Shown here: positions 21,497 to 32,972 of the stretch, in pieces
Numbering within the stretch: the first letter of the stretch is position 1
How the letters are laid out: each line of letters begins with the position of its first letter
Source of the DNA: Sclerotiophoma versabilis
Taxonomy: Eukaryota; Ascomycota; Dothideomycetes; Pleosporales; Didymellaceae
Assembly: GCA_012274445.1 (NCBI GenBank)
Contig: JAAROD010000004.1
Span: 310,001-374,000 of the forward strand
Reading direction: 5' to 3'
DNA: 64,000 bases
Program-made: the position numbers and the translations under genes
Notes under the pieces: generated by a model
The model's database searches: none
What the model was told of the DNA's origin: nothing
Seen by the model: only the letters and a program-made list of their open reading frames with translations

Positions 21497-22036
21497 CAAT
21501 CGCGAGGAAATCAGAATCATCCGAAGCTATTGGAGCTTCGAAACAATCAAAAGATGAGGGAATGAAGTAGTGCAAGTACTGTAGTACAAGTGCTGTAGTA
21601 CACTCATCTTCAATCGAAGATAGGTGCGGAATTCAATCTTGCTGGGTTGGCTGTGTGAGCGGCTTTCTCGACAGCTTTTAATTGATTGGGGGAAAGCCTC
21701 CACTCACCACTATCCTCCAAGTCACAATGGACAGCTTGCTGCTTCTAATAACCTTGAGGCACTCCCTCCCGAAAGCATAGTAAAGTTCGCAAGCAACAAC
21801 CTTGGGAGAGGGAGAGACTGATAAGGAAACTTTTCATTATGCACGTGTACTATCGTCGCCTCAGAGCTCAGGGCTTGCTTAAGCTACACACCCACTCACA
21901 AAGGAATCTTCTCACGGAAGGCTATAGCCCCACTGAGAGCTTCTTTCATCCTCTTTTTGTTGTTGAAGTCGGCACCATCCTTTTGACGTACGAGCGTAGT
22001 TGTACTAGAACACGGTATGGAGCATGGTGCAATGCC

Positions 22037-23752
22037 CTACCAACCGCTAGTGCCAGAGTCGTTTCTCCAAGAAGCTTCGCCTCCACCGACACCAGCGGCG
22101 CCAGCTCCATCTCCCCAGCTACCGGTGGCTTCAACGGCACCACCTCCACCCATAGCGTCACCCTCGGCAGGAGCGGCCTTGCAGCGCTGTGAAGGGTTAG
22201 CATGCAGACTGGCAGATGGTGAGAGATTTCATTGACCTTGATGGTGTGACCGAACTCCTGACAATTCTGACACTGGACTTTAGACCAATCCTTAGGCTCC
22301 GGGCAGTCACGCGAGAAGTGACCCAGCTTCTCGCAGTTACGGCAGGTGACGTTGTCTGGGTTGCGTGGCTGGTCGCACTCCTTTGCTATATGGTCCTCAG
22401 AGCCACAGTTGCGGCATGTCCTAGGAGGACGCGCCTCAACGTTGGGGCACTGAAAAGCTATCAGCATATGCAAAGCTTAGCCAAGGTGGATATACTTACA
22501 TCTCTGGAGAAGTGTCCAGTCTCGCTGCACTTTCTACACTCGACACCTTCAGCTGATCGAGGCTCGGGGCACTCCTTCGCGTTGTGGCCTTCTTGCTTGC
22601 AGTTCTTGCAGGCATGTGGGTTGATGCGCTCTTTGAGACAGTCGCGGGCACGGTGACCCTCCTCACTGCAGTAGACGCACTGGACGGCAGGTGTCATAGA
22701 AACAAGCTCGGGTTGATCTTGCTTACAGTGCTAGAGTTTGTTAGCCATAAGCTTGCACGACGGACGGAATTGTTAACCTTCCTGATGTGACCCAGTTCGC
22801 TGCAGTTACTGCAGAGGGGAACACCGCGGTCCTGGACGAAACCTGCCGAGGCGAGACGCTCCAAGTTCTGGGCAGCGTTCTCAGGCCAACCTTCCTTTAG
22901 CTTCACCCGGCGAGGCTTGTCCGACAGCTGGATGGTAAGCACAAACTCGCGCTCAGGGTCGCCGATCATGTCGACAATGGTCATATTCACGGCAATCTCC
23001 TGTTTCATGGCAATCAAGAAGATAGGAAGCCCGTCTTCACGGAGAGCGCCCTCGACGTCGGGAAGGCTGAAGTCGTCGATGACAGAACGAGCGTAGGCCT
23101 TGAGGCAGGTGCGGAACCCATCGAGATCTTTCTCCTTAGCTGCATCAATGAGCTTTGTCCAAGCCTCCTCAGCCTCGAGCTCAGGGACACCAGTCCAGTC
23201 GACCAGGCGGCGCTCCTTGCACTCTAGAGCCTTGTGACCCTCCTTGTCGCAAAGCCTGCACTTCATGGGGTTGGTGGGGCAGTTTCGAGCAGCATGGCCC
23301 TCAACTCCGCAGGCATTGCAGGTGCCAGTGAACTCACGCTCGACGCGGGGGTTAGTGCAATCAGCCTTGTTGTGACCGACTTCGCCGCAGTTGTAGCACT
23401 CGCCAGTAAGGCCGCCTCCAGCGGGCTTGTCGGGGCACTCACGTGCAAAGTGGCCAGTCTGGTTGCAGCTGTATATAGAGTCAGCATAGCAGGGCAAAGC
23501 TGATGAGGGTTTCCAGTGGCATTGTTGATGCTGGCCGAGAGGTGGAAGAAGCACTTACATGCGACAGGTGTCACCACCGTCACCACCACTAGCTCCAGCG
23601 CCTGCATCATCGCCGCCACCGCCCCATGAGCCTCCAGCGTCACCACCAGAAGTATCAGCGCCACCCCAAGAGTCGCCATCTGGAGATTATCAGCCTTGAC
23701 TGAGTACCGGGTCCAGAGAGGACTTACTGGTAGCTCCGGTATTCCAGCTCAT
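22037..23752 (-). CDS. CCHC zinc-knuckle protein with 11 knuckles
   Basis: Six exons on the minus strand (23752-23728, 23679-23559, 23468-22778, 22730-22500, 22449-22237, 22186-22037) encode about 476 residues. There are 11 perfect CX2CX4HX4C knuckles: four in the N-terminal half, then a region of roughly 150-180 residues without knuckles, then seven more. Both ends are Gly/Trp/Ala-rich. Such knuckles bind single-stranded nucleic acid, as in CNBP, Gis2 and Byr3. The larger size and middle domain set this apart from those 7-knuckle proteins. Introns 2-5 all interrupt knuckles. The splices are secure because each restores a knuckle (C-R-I-C, I-R-K-H-C, S-R-D-C, T-I-K-R-C). It is probably an RNA or ssDNA binder. 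Confidence 0.92.
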
Positions 23753-24578
23753 AGCTGTGTTATTAGGGCAGAGCAAGAGAGAAGTAAGGTCAATTTATGC
23801 GTATGACGCAGGCCTGGCAAAGATGTTAAGTCAGCTTCGTGTCAGAATGCAAGCTTGCCGCGGGTGAAGTAACTGAGAGGGCGCGAGGGAGAAAAACTCA
23901 CCGTGTTGAACGAAGCTCAGCGTCGTGAGTAGCGACAGACTGGCTCACGCTGTTTCTGAAGTAGCTGGGAAGAACACGAAGTGTGCGGTTGTGTCGATGA
24001 AGGTTGAGGTTGGGGGTAGGTTTTGTGCGTGAGGGCTTGGCACTGTTTATGTAGCGATGGGCAGGCGCAACTACTGCTTGATGTCTGTGCGGGGCGAGGA
24101 GGACACGATGACGATGGTGAGAGTGAGTGAGCAAGTTGTGACTAGTGCAGTCGACGCTACACCGCAGAGCAGCAGGAGTGCAACAAACAAAAGGCCTGCA
24201 GCTGAAAAGATGGAGATATAGTGTGACTATGCGACCAGTAGGCATGAGATGATTGGAAACTGGAGATGACGTGCGATGAGCATAGCCATAGTGCTGATCG
24301 TATGGCAAAAGCAAAAAATAGAGTGTGAGTTCGGAGAGATGGACGTGGAAGACACTTGAAAACAGAGGAACCAAAAGGTTATGCTATTGAAACACAAGAC
24401 AGTGTACTATCAAGGTACAATACCGGTAACAGGTCATGAAGCTCATATGCAACTGACAAAAACGCCATCATAGCATCAAATCATACCGTCGCGCAGTGTA
24501 TGCGACAGGCTAGAGGTCATCATACTTTACATACCCAAACATACGGCAACACTAGGGGAATTGGTGTTCGACTGGCAC
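23753..24578. other. Gap upstream of the zinc-knuckle gene and downstream of chitin synthase
   Basis: About 826 bases serving as leader and promoter of the zinc-knuckle gene and 3' region of the chitin synthase. A 158-codon minus-strand frame (24374-23898) overlaps the candidate leader and has low-complexity His/Leu/Ser composition, so I regard it as chance. Confidence 0.4.
23755..23901 (-). other. Candidate 5' leader intron of the zinc-knuckle gene
   Basis: Minus strand: GTGAGTTTTT donor, CCCTAATAAC branch and ACACAG acceptor, two bases before the ATG. 147 bases. Supported by splice consensus only. Confidence 0.45.
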
Positions 24579-27500
24579 TTATACACCTCGGAACTTTTGA
24601 TAGCGTTAGTGACATAAACTCAGGCAGATATTGGGCATTGACTTACCATGCGCACAATCAGGAACCATACGGCTCCAATGAAACGGAAGGCGGCGAGACC
24701 AGCAACACTCCACAATACAACTCCCAAGTAGATGTTCGCGACACGGGTCTGGTGAGCGCTTTGTTTATCTTCTGCGACTGTTACCTCCAAGCCGCCAGAT
24801 TGCAGTACGACGGCAGTGAGGCCCAAATTACAGAGCATCCAGAACAGAACAACACCGGATCGGAACCCCTTGTAGTAATCTTCCTGCTTGTCTTGGGCCG
24901 AGGGGATCTTCTTCTCCTCCTTCCACTTTGTGCTGAAAGCCTGTAATTCTTTCTCGTACATGGTGTTCAGATCAGCATCGTCTGTTGGAGCCTGAATATC
25001 AGCTTTTCCGTCGGCCTTGGTGGTAACTGAAGGCAGCTTCTCCGGCTTGTCGTCGCCTTTCGTCCCCCAGGTGATATCGTGGGTATTACAGAAAGCATAC
25101 ACGTTGAGAATGTTGATATATGTCGGTGTCATCAGCAGATACTGAATGAAACAGGTGAACATGTGCCACGGGTCCAGAAACAGGAACGAGACAATGAACC
25201 ACATGACATACGTCGAAGCCAGAGAAACGATCAGGTTGAAGAAGATGGTGTTCTGGAAAACTTCTGCAAAGCTGAAGCCATTTTTGACTGTTTCCTGGAT
25301 CGACTTGACCGTGATGAAGATAGACGCAAACATGAGGTATGTCATGATAATACACCAGAAGTATACCATGGACATATACCACTTGTTCGAACCCTGCGGT
25401 CTATTTCCGAGCGATAGAATGAAGCACGTTATCAGCACTGCAATGTAGAGCCATTCGAATAGAACGAACAGGACTTTACCAGCAGTACCGATATATGTAG
25501 CAACAGAACCAGTAAGGATGTGGAAGACCAGGAAGAAGTTACCAAGGGCAAACCAAGCGAAGAGCATGCTGATGGTTTGGTAAATGAACTCGACGAGAAA
25601 CATTGTCTTGCGAATGGCCGAGTGGTCGCTGCGGAAAATATCGAAAGAGTGGGCCAGGGCGTAGACTGCAGCAAAGAAAGAACCGTTTAACCAACGACGA
25701 CGCTGACCGATGAATTCTGCCATCGTTGTGGGTACATCAGTCTCACCGTTGGCGGATTTGACGTATTGCAGGATCCAGTGGCAGTTCCTCTTGGAAACCA
25801 GCTCGAAACAAAGGATACGATCCTCGGCAAGATACATGTTGGCTGTGAAGATACCAGCGTTCGCACCGTGCATCTTCTCGCCGGCAAAGTACTTCTCCAG
25901 TGGCCCTTGGCCGGTCTTGTCGTTCTGAAGAGCGACGTAGCGATACGCGGAGAAAGCACCGGGAAGCACAGTGATGAAACCAAAGGCTGATTCCAAAGGC
26001 TTATCTAGGATGTTGCTCATCTTGTACTCGAAATTCTGGGTGGCAACAAGAGGATTCAAAAGCTTCTTGCCGTGCACCAACATAGCCTTGATTTCACCGC
26101 AGGCGCCTGCGCACATGGGCTCGAGGTCAAAAGCCTTCCAGAGATGGTAGATTGAGTCCTTGCCAGGCTTGGTTCCAGCATCGATCAGGACACAAATGTT
26201 GGGGTCCAGAACGGTACCAAAGGCTTGGAAAAACCATCGATGCGAGTTGATCTTCTTTTGGTTCTTTTCCTTGAGGCAAAAAAGCATCTGTACAGGAGTG
26301 TTGCCCTTCTTGACACCGACTACACCTTTCTTGATGTCAAGAGTCATTTGTGTGGTATACTAGCAGATCTCGTTAGTCATTGTCCCGAACGCAGCCGCAG
26401 CCGCAGCCACAGCCACAGTCACTTTGCTCACATACTTCGTAAATATGCGCAGTCACATCCTTGCCGTTGACTTGCTGCTTGGCAATGCCGTCTTGGTACA
26501 CGCCAAGACCTGCTAGAACAGCTCTCGTTCGAGGGTTGATCTTCGCACGTCCATCGCTGACGACGCACACTACAATCTTCTTCCACGCGTCCTTGCCCCA
26601 CGTCTTGCTGTTGGTTCGCGAGTTCATGTACTCGATGTTCTTGATGACACCCATCATGGTTCGCGCAAACAGCTCGTCTTCTTCATTGTACATGGTCACA
26701 ACAATAAACAGCTCAGTATGCCTAGGCTTTGCGAACAGCTTCTGGCGCAGGGTAAAGCGCTCTGCGTCGAAGTCGCCCGGATCGCAAGTGGCGGCCGAGT
26801 AGCGCATATGTGTGAACTCGTCACGCTCTGGGGGCTGTGCATGTGGAACCTGATTGAGCAGTCGCGGGGGGATTGGGCAATCAAGCACCAAGTTACCCTT
26901 GAACAACTGGACTTCCTTGACCGTCTTCCATCGCTTGATCGGCGCGGGACTGGGAGTATGCTGGATAGGCTCGTCGTGAAAAGGGTTCTCTGGATCGTGG
27001 TCGTCCAAATCGTGCGGATCTGGGCCATACGAGTTGGCGCCTCCCAGCATCGGCCTGCCGTCCTGCTCGTCCTGCCAGTAGTGGTCTGGCTGTGTGCCGT
27101 AACCTTGGTGCGGGCTCTCATCGTGCGGGGTGGGGTCGTACGGCTGGTTGTAGTATGCGTCGTGATGCTGTTGCGGGTCGAGCGAATAGTCGCTGTCGTG
27201 CCGCTGCGGCCGTGGGTCGTAGTCGTCGTGGTAGTTTCCGCCAGAATACGGAATGTTCTCTACTGAGTACTGCGCTCGTCAGCTCTTGACTGCGGCACAC
27301 CAGTCGTCCACCACCAGCACCTACGCTTGGTTGCAGGGGAAGTCTGTCTCCCGAGGCTGCTGGATGTGTCATGTTGGGTCCCATGGGGATCTCGAGAGGG
27401 CCGGCGTGCGAGCCATAGTTGTCCTCGAGCTGGTAGCCGGCGAGCGGGTGTCCTGGAGAAGGTGTGCGCCCAGGACCGGGGCGGCGTGGATCCATCTCGT

Positions 27501-27812
27501 AACGGTCCTCGTCTGTGAAGATGCGCGGTCAGTGTACTGCCTCAGGCGCGCAATGCGGTATGAGCGGTGGTGGTAGCGATAGTGGTAGCGATAAGCAGCG
27601 AGCGAATGCGCAGGGACGAGGAGTGCAGAGGCGTGCAGGTCTGGTGCGCAGAGCCGCACCATGTAAGACTCGGTCTCTGCAAAGGAAGCGACAGGGAGTC
27701 TGGGAAGTGCCTCTGGGCGCAGTAGCCGGCGGTGCGTACGACGCAATCGTAATACGCGCAGGCTCGGATCCTGCGCGGCGAAGGACTCACCCAGTTTATT
27801 GTAGCCAGACAT
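24579..27812 (-). CDS. Chitin synthase, class I
   Basis: Five exons (27812-27791, 27512-27325, 27269-26436, 26359-24647, 24593-24579) encode about 923 residues. After a Pro/His/Asp-rich cytosolic N-terminus comes the class I type block K-E-V-Q-L-F-K-G-N-L-V-L-D-C, then the glycosyltransferase core with T-M-Y-N-E-E, H-I-Y-E-Y-T-T-Q (across an intron), L-K-E-K-N-Q-K-K-I-N-S-H-R-W, D-A-G-T-K-P, L-P-G-A-F-S-A-Y-R-Y, A-E-D-R-I-L and the catalytic Q-R-R-R-W-L-N-G. About seven membrane helices follow. It polymerises UDP-GlcNAc into cell-wall chitin at the plasma membrane. The last exon is tiny: F-R-G-V-stop after R-M, which fits the family better than reading through. The first exon encodes seven residues and is followed by a 278-base intron, the least certain junction. 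Confidence 0.93.
26391..26418. repeat. (GCAGCC/ACAGCC) hexamer repeat in a chitin synthase intron
   Basis: Roughly four to five imperfect hexamers lie within the 76-base third intron of the chitin synthase gene. Confidence 0.7.
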
Positions 27813-29146
27813 GGTAGTGCCTGCGCTTGTGCTTTGCTGCTGCGCCTTCAAACAACTTGCGGATGCTGCGAACACCGACTCCACTGCCCAAACACGCGTG
27901 AATATGGACGGCCCGGCAAGTCAAACGTGACTTTGTTGATCGCTCGAATGCGACTGTCGTATCGCGGCAACGTGAAACCCGATGCGTTTGGCGGGGATGG
28001 TAGGGTACACGGCAGCTGTTTACCTAGCAACGGGCGTTGCGCAGGACAATGACGATGCTGCGGGTCCTGAACAAGAGTACAGAGTAATTGCGTGCGGGAA
28101 ACAAGTTTGACTCGACTGCTGGGGATCCTTCTCTCTTCAACAAGTACACGGGGCGATAAAAGCAGCGCTCAGCCTGGCGACCAGCTGCCTCAGCATCTCT
28201 TTCTTGTGCAGCTCAGCCAAGCACAGCGGTGCTGAAACCTTGCCTGTGGCGCGGCTACATAGTCTTCTGACCAAGCCTGTCTATTTCAAGCAAGGCATAG
28301 CATCACCCGCAACACCCACCACCTGCCCCACTCCTTATGTTTGCCATTAGCCACTGTGGCGGCGAGAGCTTCATCTACTCTCCATTGCTCTGTTGATTGC
28401 TCTCAATGTGACTTTTGGAGGTGCACACGCTTTTTTCATCGCTACATAAATGGAACGAAACCCTGGATGCGGCTGAGCTGCGGCCCACCGAGCTGACAGG
28501 CTGCGGCGCACGTTCGGACCGGGTTGAGGTCTCCCAAGCGAGCAGCAAACTGAAAGAGATTAGCATCGCAACTTGCGGCTCAGAACGGCACTGCTACTGT
28601 TCACAGCCCTGTGGGGTTACGAAAGGCTGGCGATCTCACACCAAAAGCAACTACACTCTTATATTGTCAAAAGTGGGTTCTAGGCGGGGAGATTCCAAAA
28701 CCATAGCAGGTAGTCAACCCACATCTCTCCATACTCATGTTATCTTATACGCAACCTGAAGACTGCAAATGATTTCACTACTTCTGCAGAATCTTTGGAC
28801 GGTTCTACATAACTCTAGGCTTAGGATTCATACGTAGAATCTGCTGCTGCTGCATCCAGCTTTTCTGCAACATGAAATCTACGATAGACTGGTCGGCATG
28901 TATTTGCGGTCTGGAACAACAGTGTTTTTTCGAAACTGTACGCACATACAATCTTGCGCAATTCTACTTTGGTCAACCAGATCTGGTTGAACAGTGGCCC
29001 CTCCTTCTCGTACCTGTCGATCACTCGTCATATGTCTCTTGGCACGCTGAAAGATGCCAAACCGCACTGCACCAAACTCCAACACACAGCACTCCCACGC
29101 TCCAGTCCAAGCCTCACAGACAGCACACAACCACGCCACCGTCACG
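27813..29146. promoter_or_regulatory. Long shared upstream region of chitin synthase and phosphatase genes
   Basis: About 1.3 kb between divergent starts. No supported gene, tRNA or repeat was found. It must hold both promoters, with room for the long regulatory region common for wall-synthesis genes. Confidence 0.4.
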
Positions 29147-29757
29147 ATGAGCGTCTCCAAATCACCCAAACCCGTCTCAGTCCTCTTCGTCTGCCTCGGC
29201 AACATCTGTCCGTCACCCCTCCCCTCCCCTCCCCCGCCCCCTCCCTCACATACACTAACAACACCCCCAAAGGCCGCTCAACAATGGCCGAGGGTGTCTT
29301 CCAATCCCTCGTCGCCTCCTCACCCGCCACCACCCAAGCACTCATATCCACAATCGATTCGTGCGGCACAGGCGCCTACCACGTCGGCGACTCACCAGAC
29401 CCACGCACCATGGCCACACTGCGGGAAAACGGGATCAAGAGCTACAAACACGCTGCGCGCAAATTCGCGCCAAAAACGGATTTCCACGCGTTCGACTACA
29501 TTCTCGCCATGGACGATAGTAATCTTGAGGATCTTGTGGACCTGCGGAGACGAACAGTCGGCAAAGGGGGTGATGAGGGGTTCGGGAAAGTGATGCTGTT
29601 TGGTGAGTTTGGCGGCAAGATGAGACGGGGTGGGAGAGGGGAGGAGATTCAGGATCCGTATTATGGTGGCAATGATGGTTTTACGATTGCGTATGAGCAG
29701 GCTGTTAAGTTCTCCAAGGTCTTTCTTGAGAGGCTGGAGAAGGGGGAGTTGAGCTAG
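29147..29757 (+). CDS. Low-molecular-weight protein tyrosine phosphatase
   Basis: Two exons (29147-29207 and 29273-29757) encode about 181 residues. The P-loop C16-L-G-N-I-C21-R22-S begins the catalytic domain, and the general-acid Asp lies in D-P-Y-Y-G-G near the C-terminus. Both are intact. S-T-M-A-E-G-V-F follows the loop, as in Ltp1/ACP1 proteins. The intron falls inside the P-loop and splits the codon of Cys21. Its donor is weak (GTCCGT) and its body unusually C-rich, but the splice exactly rebuilds the motif, with a CACTAAC branch near the end. These cytosolic enzymes dephosphorylate phosphotyrosine on proteins. The gene is slightly longer than the yeast protein because of a Gly/Arg-rich loop. 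Confidence 0.93.
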
Positions 29758-29956
29758 GTGTGTTGGGGAGGGAGATATCGGACGATGGGAGAAGATGTTA
29801 ATAGTGGCTTGTGATACCCATATAGACTGCTGAATTGCTAGGGTTGCTACCTTGCATGCATATACATGATGCTTCATGCTCTATGCTCCACAACAATTTC
29901 ATCATGCTCCTAATCGTACAGTCAAACCCACTACGCCTCTCCTCGTCACGAGTTCC

Positions 29957-30680
29957 CTAGGCTGATTTCTTCTTAATCTGCGCCTCCAACTCCTGCAACC
30001 TCGTCACCATCTTGCCCCTCATGTAGTCTGTCAAGCCCAACACCCCCTCCCTCGTAACCATTCGATAACTCCCACTATCCTGCCAACTCCCCTCGACAAT
30101 CTGACCACGTCCATCCACCTCCAGACTCCCAAAGATATCCTCCGGCCAGGCAATGCGCCCATAGTCCGGCGGATTCCGCATATCCGACACGTGAATCCAC
30201 CCGCCTGTGTTTGCTCCGCCCGCGCCGCCCTGATGGCTCGCGCCGCCCGCGCCATCGTTCGGCCGGCTCAGGTTGAAGCCCCCCGGAGATGCAAAGGCTG
30301 CAGCCTGGCCGCGCACGATGGGATCTGATGCGGCGTGTTCAGCGAAGACTGAGGACAGGAGCGGGAGGAACTGCGGGTTGGGAGTGAAGGACTGCGGTGT
30401 TACAGGGAGGGCGGACGAGGTTCCTATGGCGAGCTGAGGGGTCGGCGGATTTGTTGGGAGGAGCGAAAGGAGCGATTTTGTAGGGTCAAAGGGGTCTTTG
30501 TGGACGAACTGGATCTGGTGTTAGTGGGAGTGCGGGTCTGGCGTGGCATCTGGGAGAGCGCACAATTTGCGGGTTCTCTGGTAATGTCGAGATGGTTCGC
30601 GAGCCTCTGAGGTGGACTGCTGGGGTTCTGATTGTGGGGCGCAATGAGCGCGCGGATCGCGCAAAGGAACTCGATAGCAT
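29957..30680 (-). CDS. Probable mitochondrial protein of unknown function
   Basis: Two exons (30680-30564 and 30508-29957, intron of 55 bases with CTAAC branch) encode about 222 residues. The N-terminus (M-L-S-S-S-F-A-R-S-A-R-S-L-R-P-T) is rich in Arg and Ser and lacks acidic residues, as expected for a mitochondrial targeting sequence. The C-terminal third has a compact conserved-looking block, G-G-W-I-H-V-S-D-M-R-N-P-P-D-Y-G-R and W-P-E-D-I-F-G-S-L-E-V-D-G-R, followed by a helix rich in charged residues. The pattern reminds me of the yeast mitochondrial protein Ybl095w (Mrx3), but I cannot confirm this. It is convergent with the phosphatase gene, about 200 bases apart. Confidence 0.75.
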
Positions 30681-31212
30681 GTTCGTCGTGTGTGTCGTGT
30701 TGAGAGCGACTGCTGCAGCCTTGTCAAGGCTCAATTGCTGCTCGGCTCACAAGTACTGGAAGCTCGCCAACGATGACGGCACGAACATTTAGGTTGCGTC
30801 CAAGCTCCTTCCACTGCTGCAGATCTCCACCCAGTTGTGGTAAGTACATTTACCAATTGTCCAGGGTCTCTGCAGGCCCCTCCTCCCTCCGAGGCTGTCG
30901 GCAACGAATTTGACGAACTTTGCGAGCAGCATGACTGTAAGAATTGTTCCCCGTGCGCGCCTCGACCGCGACTGTGCTTCAAGAGATTCCCAACCATACC
31001 TAGCGCACTCCATGAGTAAGAGAGAAAAGCTTGCCGTCAGAGCCCTGGCGAATCAAACAAATGCCCAAGACCACCGGCCGCTATCGGTTTAGTAGCTGAT
31101 ACAACCACTGTTGTTCACATCTTGGCGGCTTTTATCTGATCTTTTCATCTTGACTCTTCGAACCGACTTCTTGATTCTCTCCACGCGTGGCCAGCAATTG
31201 AGACAAGTCGAG
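30681..31212. promoter_or_regulatory. Shared upstream region of divergent genes
   Basis: 532 bases between the starts of the mitochondrial-type gene and the Dal5-family transporter. No gene is supported here. Confidence 0.4.
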
Positions 31213-32972
31213 ATGGCGTCGGCAACTACTGACAATGCTGCACTTGACAAGCAGACTGAAGAGACCAACGCGCCGAAGCACGGAGACTTGCATCAAGATG
31301 TCGAGGTCGGCCCTGATGCAGTGGACATTGCGAGGATAGAGAAGGTATATGCGTAAGTCGAATGATCAATTCAACAGAGACGAGACTCAATTTTCTCAGC
31401 AAACTCGATCGTCGAATTCTCCCTGCCTTCTGGGTTCTATACTTTATGTGCTCGGCCATCCGGTCGAACATTGGACTGGCGCAGACCATGAACATCAAGC
31501 AAGGTCACGACCTTGCCTCGGAGCTCAGCTTGACTCCCAAGCAGGTCTCTACCGGTCTGGCGCTGTTCTACGTTTGCTACGTTCTTTTCGACTTGCCTTC
31601 GAATCTTATCATGTCGAGGGTCAGCCCGCATGCATGGATGAGCAGGATCGTCATCTCTGTTGCAATTATCGGCATGTGCTTCACTGCGGTGAAAGCTGCG
31701 TGGAGCTTCTAGTAGGCATCGCTGTTGCAAAAGATTGGACTTTAGCTGACGCTGTGATAGTCTGCTCCGTCTACTGCTTGGTATCGTCATTGCAGGCATG
31801 TGGCCGGGCATGTCGTACTATCTGACACTATTCTATCCTCCATCGCGGACGGGTAAGCGCATTGGACGCTACTTCACTGCTTCCCAAGTCTCTGCAGCTG
31901 TTGTCGGTCTCGTCTCAGCTGGCTTCCAGGAGATGGATGGTTTGGGTGGGCTCGTAGGCTTTCAGTGGATGTTCCTACTCTACGGTGTCGTTGGATTTCT
32001 GGTGGGCGTCTCACTTCTCTGGTGGCTACCTGATCGACCACTGCCTCCTGGCGAGACTCGAGTCCGAACCGGCTTGGAGCGATTTCTTCCTATGAGCAAG
32101 CCTGCGCTGACTGGTGAGGATGCGAGGATTCATTACGAGGATCTGACCAGAGTATACAACCGACGTCAGTGGGACATGAAGGACATATGGCATATCCTTA
32201 TTGACTGGAGGTTGTGGCCCCTGGTGATGATGTATTTTGGTGTGGTCGGTGTTGGCATTGGAACGCAGAACTACGCGTCAGTCATTATTCGCGGCATCAA
32301 CCCGGGTCTCAGTGGTATTGATTTGAGTCTTCTCACTGCCCCGATCTGGATCGTAAGTCTTCACAGATGAGCATGGAGCACACCGGCTAACGCTTGTAGA
32401 TGGACCTGATCGCCATTTTGATTGTCACGCCACTCTCGGATCGCTTCCACCACCACCGTGCCGTGTTCTTCAGCGCGGCGGTCTTGATTCAAATTGCCGG
32501 CCTGCTAGTTACGACATTCGCCGGGGGTCTGAACTCATGGGCTCGCTACGGCGGTCTTTTGATGGTGGGCTTCGGATTGGGGCCGACAGTGCCCATCTGC
32601 ATGGCCATGACCAACGAAATCTTCCAGTCGCGCCACGGCGAGGTAGGCGTTGCAGCAGCTAGCGCACTCGTGTCTGGATTGGGCAACTTGGGCAGTATCC
32701 TGACCACCTATGCGCTGTATACGGGATGGCCTGCGGACTCTGTGGGTGTGAACAAGTACCGCAAGAGCAATCTGGTGATGATTGGCATACTGTGTGTTAG
32801 CATCCTGTCAGCCGCACTCATGGTTGTCTTGCTGAGGGTGTTCGGCAACAACAAGGCTAAGCAGGTCAGCAGCGCAAGCTCGACCAGCGAGGGCGAGGCT
32901 GTGTACCTGGACGGTGCTGCACGGCGCGAGGTCCAGCAGCGAGGTCTGGGACGGATGTTTTGCTTCAGATGA
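31213..32972 (+). CDS. MFS transporter, anion:cation symporter (Dal5/allantoate permease) family
   Basis: Four exons (31213-31352, 31400-31711, 31761-32352, 32400-32972; introns 47-49 bases) encode about 538 residues. After an acidic cytosolic N-terminus the family start K-L-D-R-R-I-L-P-A-F-W appears, followed by R-S-N-I-G-L-A, Y-V-L-F-D-L-P-S-N-L in helix 2-3 and I-A-G-M-W-P-G-M-S-Y-Y-L in helix 4, typical of the ACS family of vitamin, allantoate and organic-anion uptake systems. Twelve helices are predicted by eye. The C-terminal tail is hydrophilic. Plasma membrane is the likely site. The substrate is unknown. The start is the ATG at 31213; upstream sequence in frame lacks another ATG. Confidence 0.9.

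Larger units (their letters stand above)
21154..22036. other. Repeat-bearing gap between convergent genes
   Basis: About 880 bases with no supported gene. It carries a (TC)n run, a (CATC)n run and a T tract, listed separately, plus a direct repeat near 21570-21602 (AGTACTGTAGTAC / AGTGCTGTAGTAC). Confidence 0.5.

Noticed and set aside
21220..21570. 116-codon frame with repeated Ser-Leu and His-Pro-Ser-Ile units, considered as a peptide precursor for the UstYa protein
   Set aside because: The repeats come entirely from TC and CATC microsatellites. There is no signal peptide and no Lys-Arg spacing.
23898..24374. 158-codon minus-strand frame upstream of the zinc-knuckle gene
   Set aside because: It overlaps a probable leader intron and promoter and is low-complexity.
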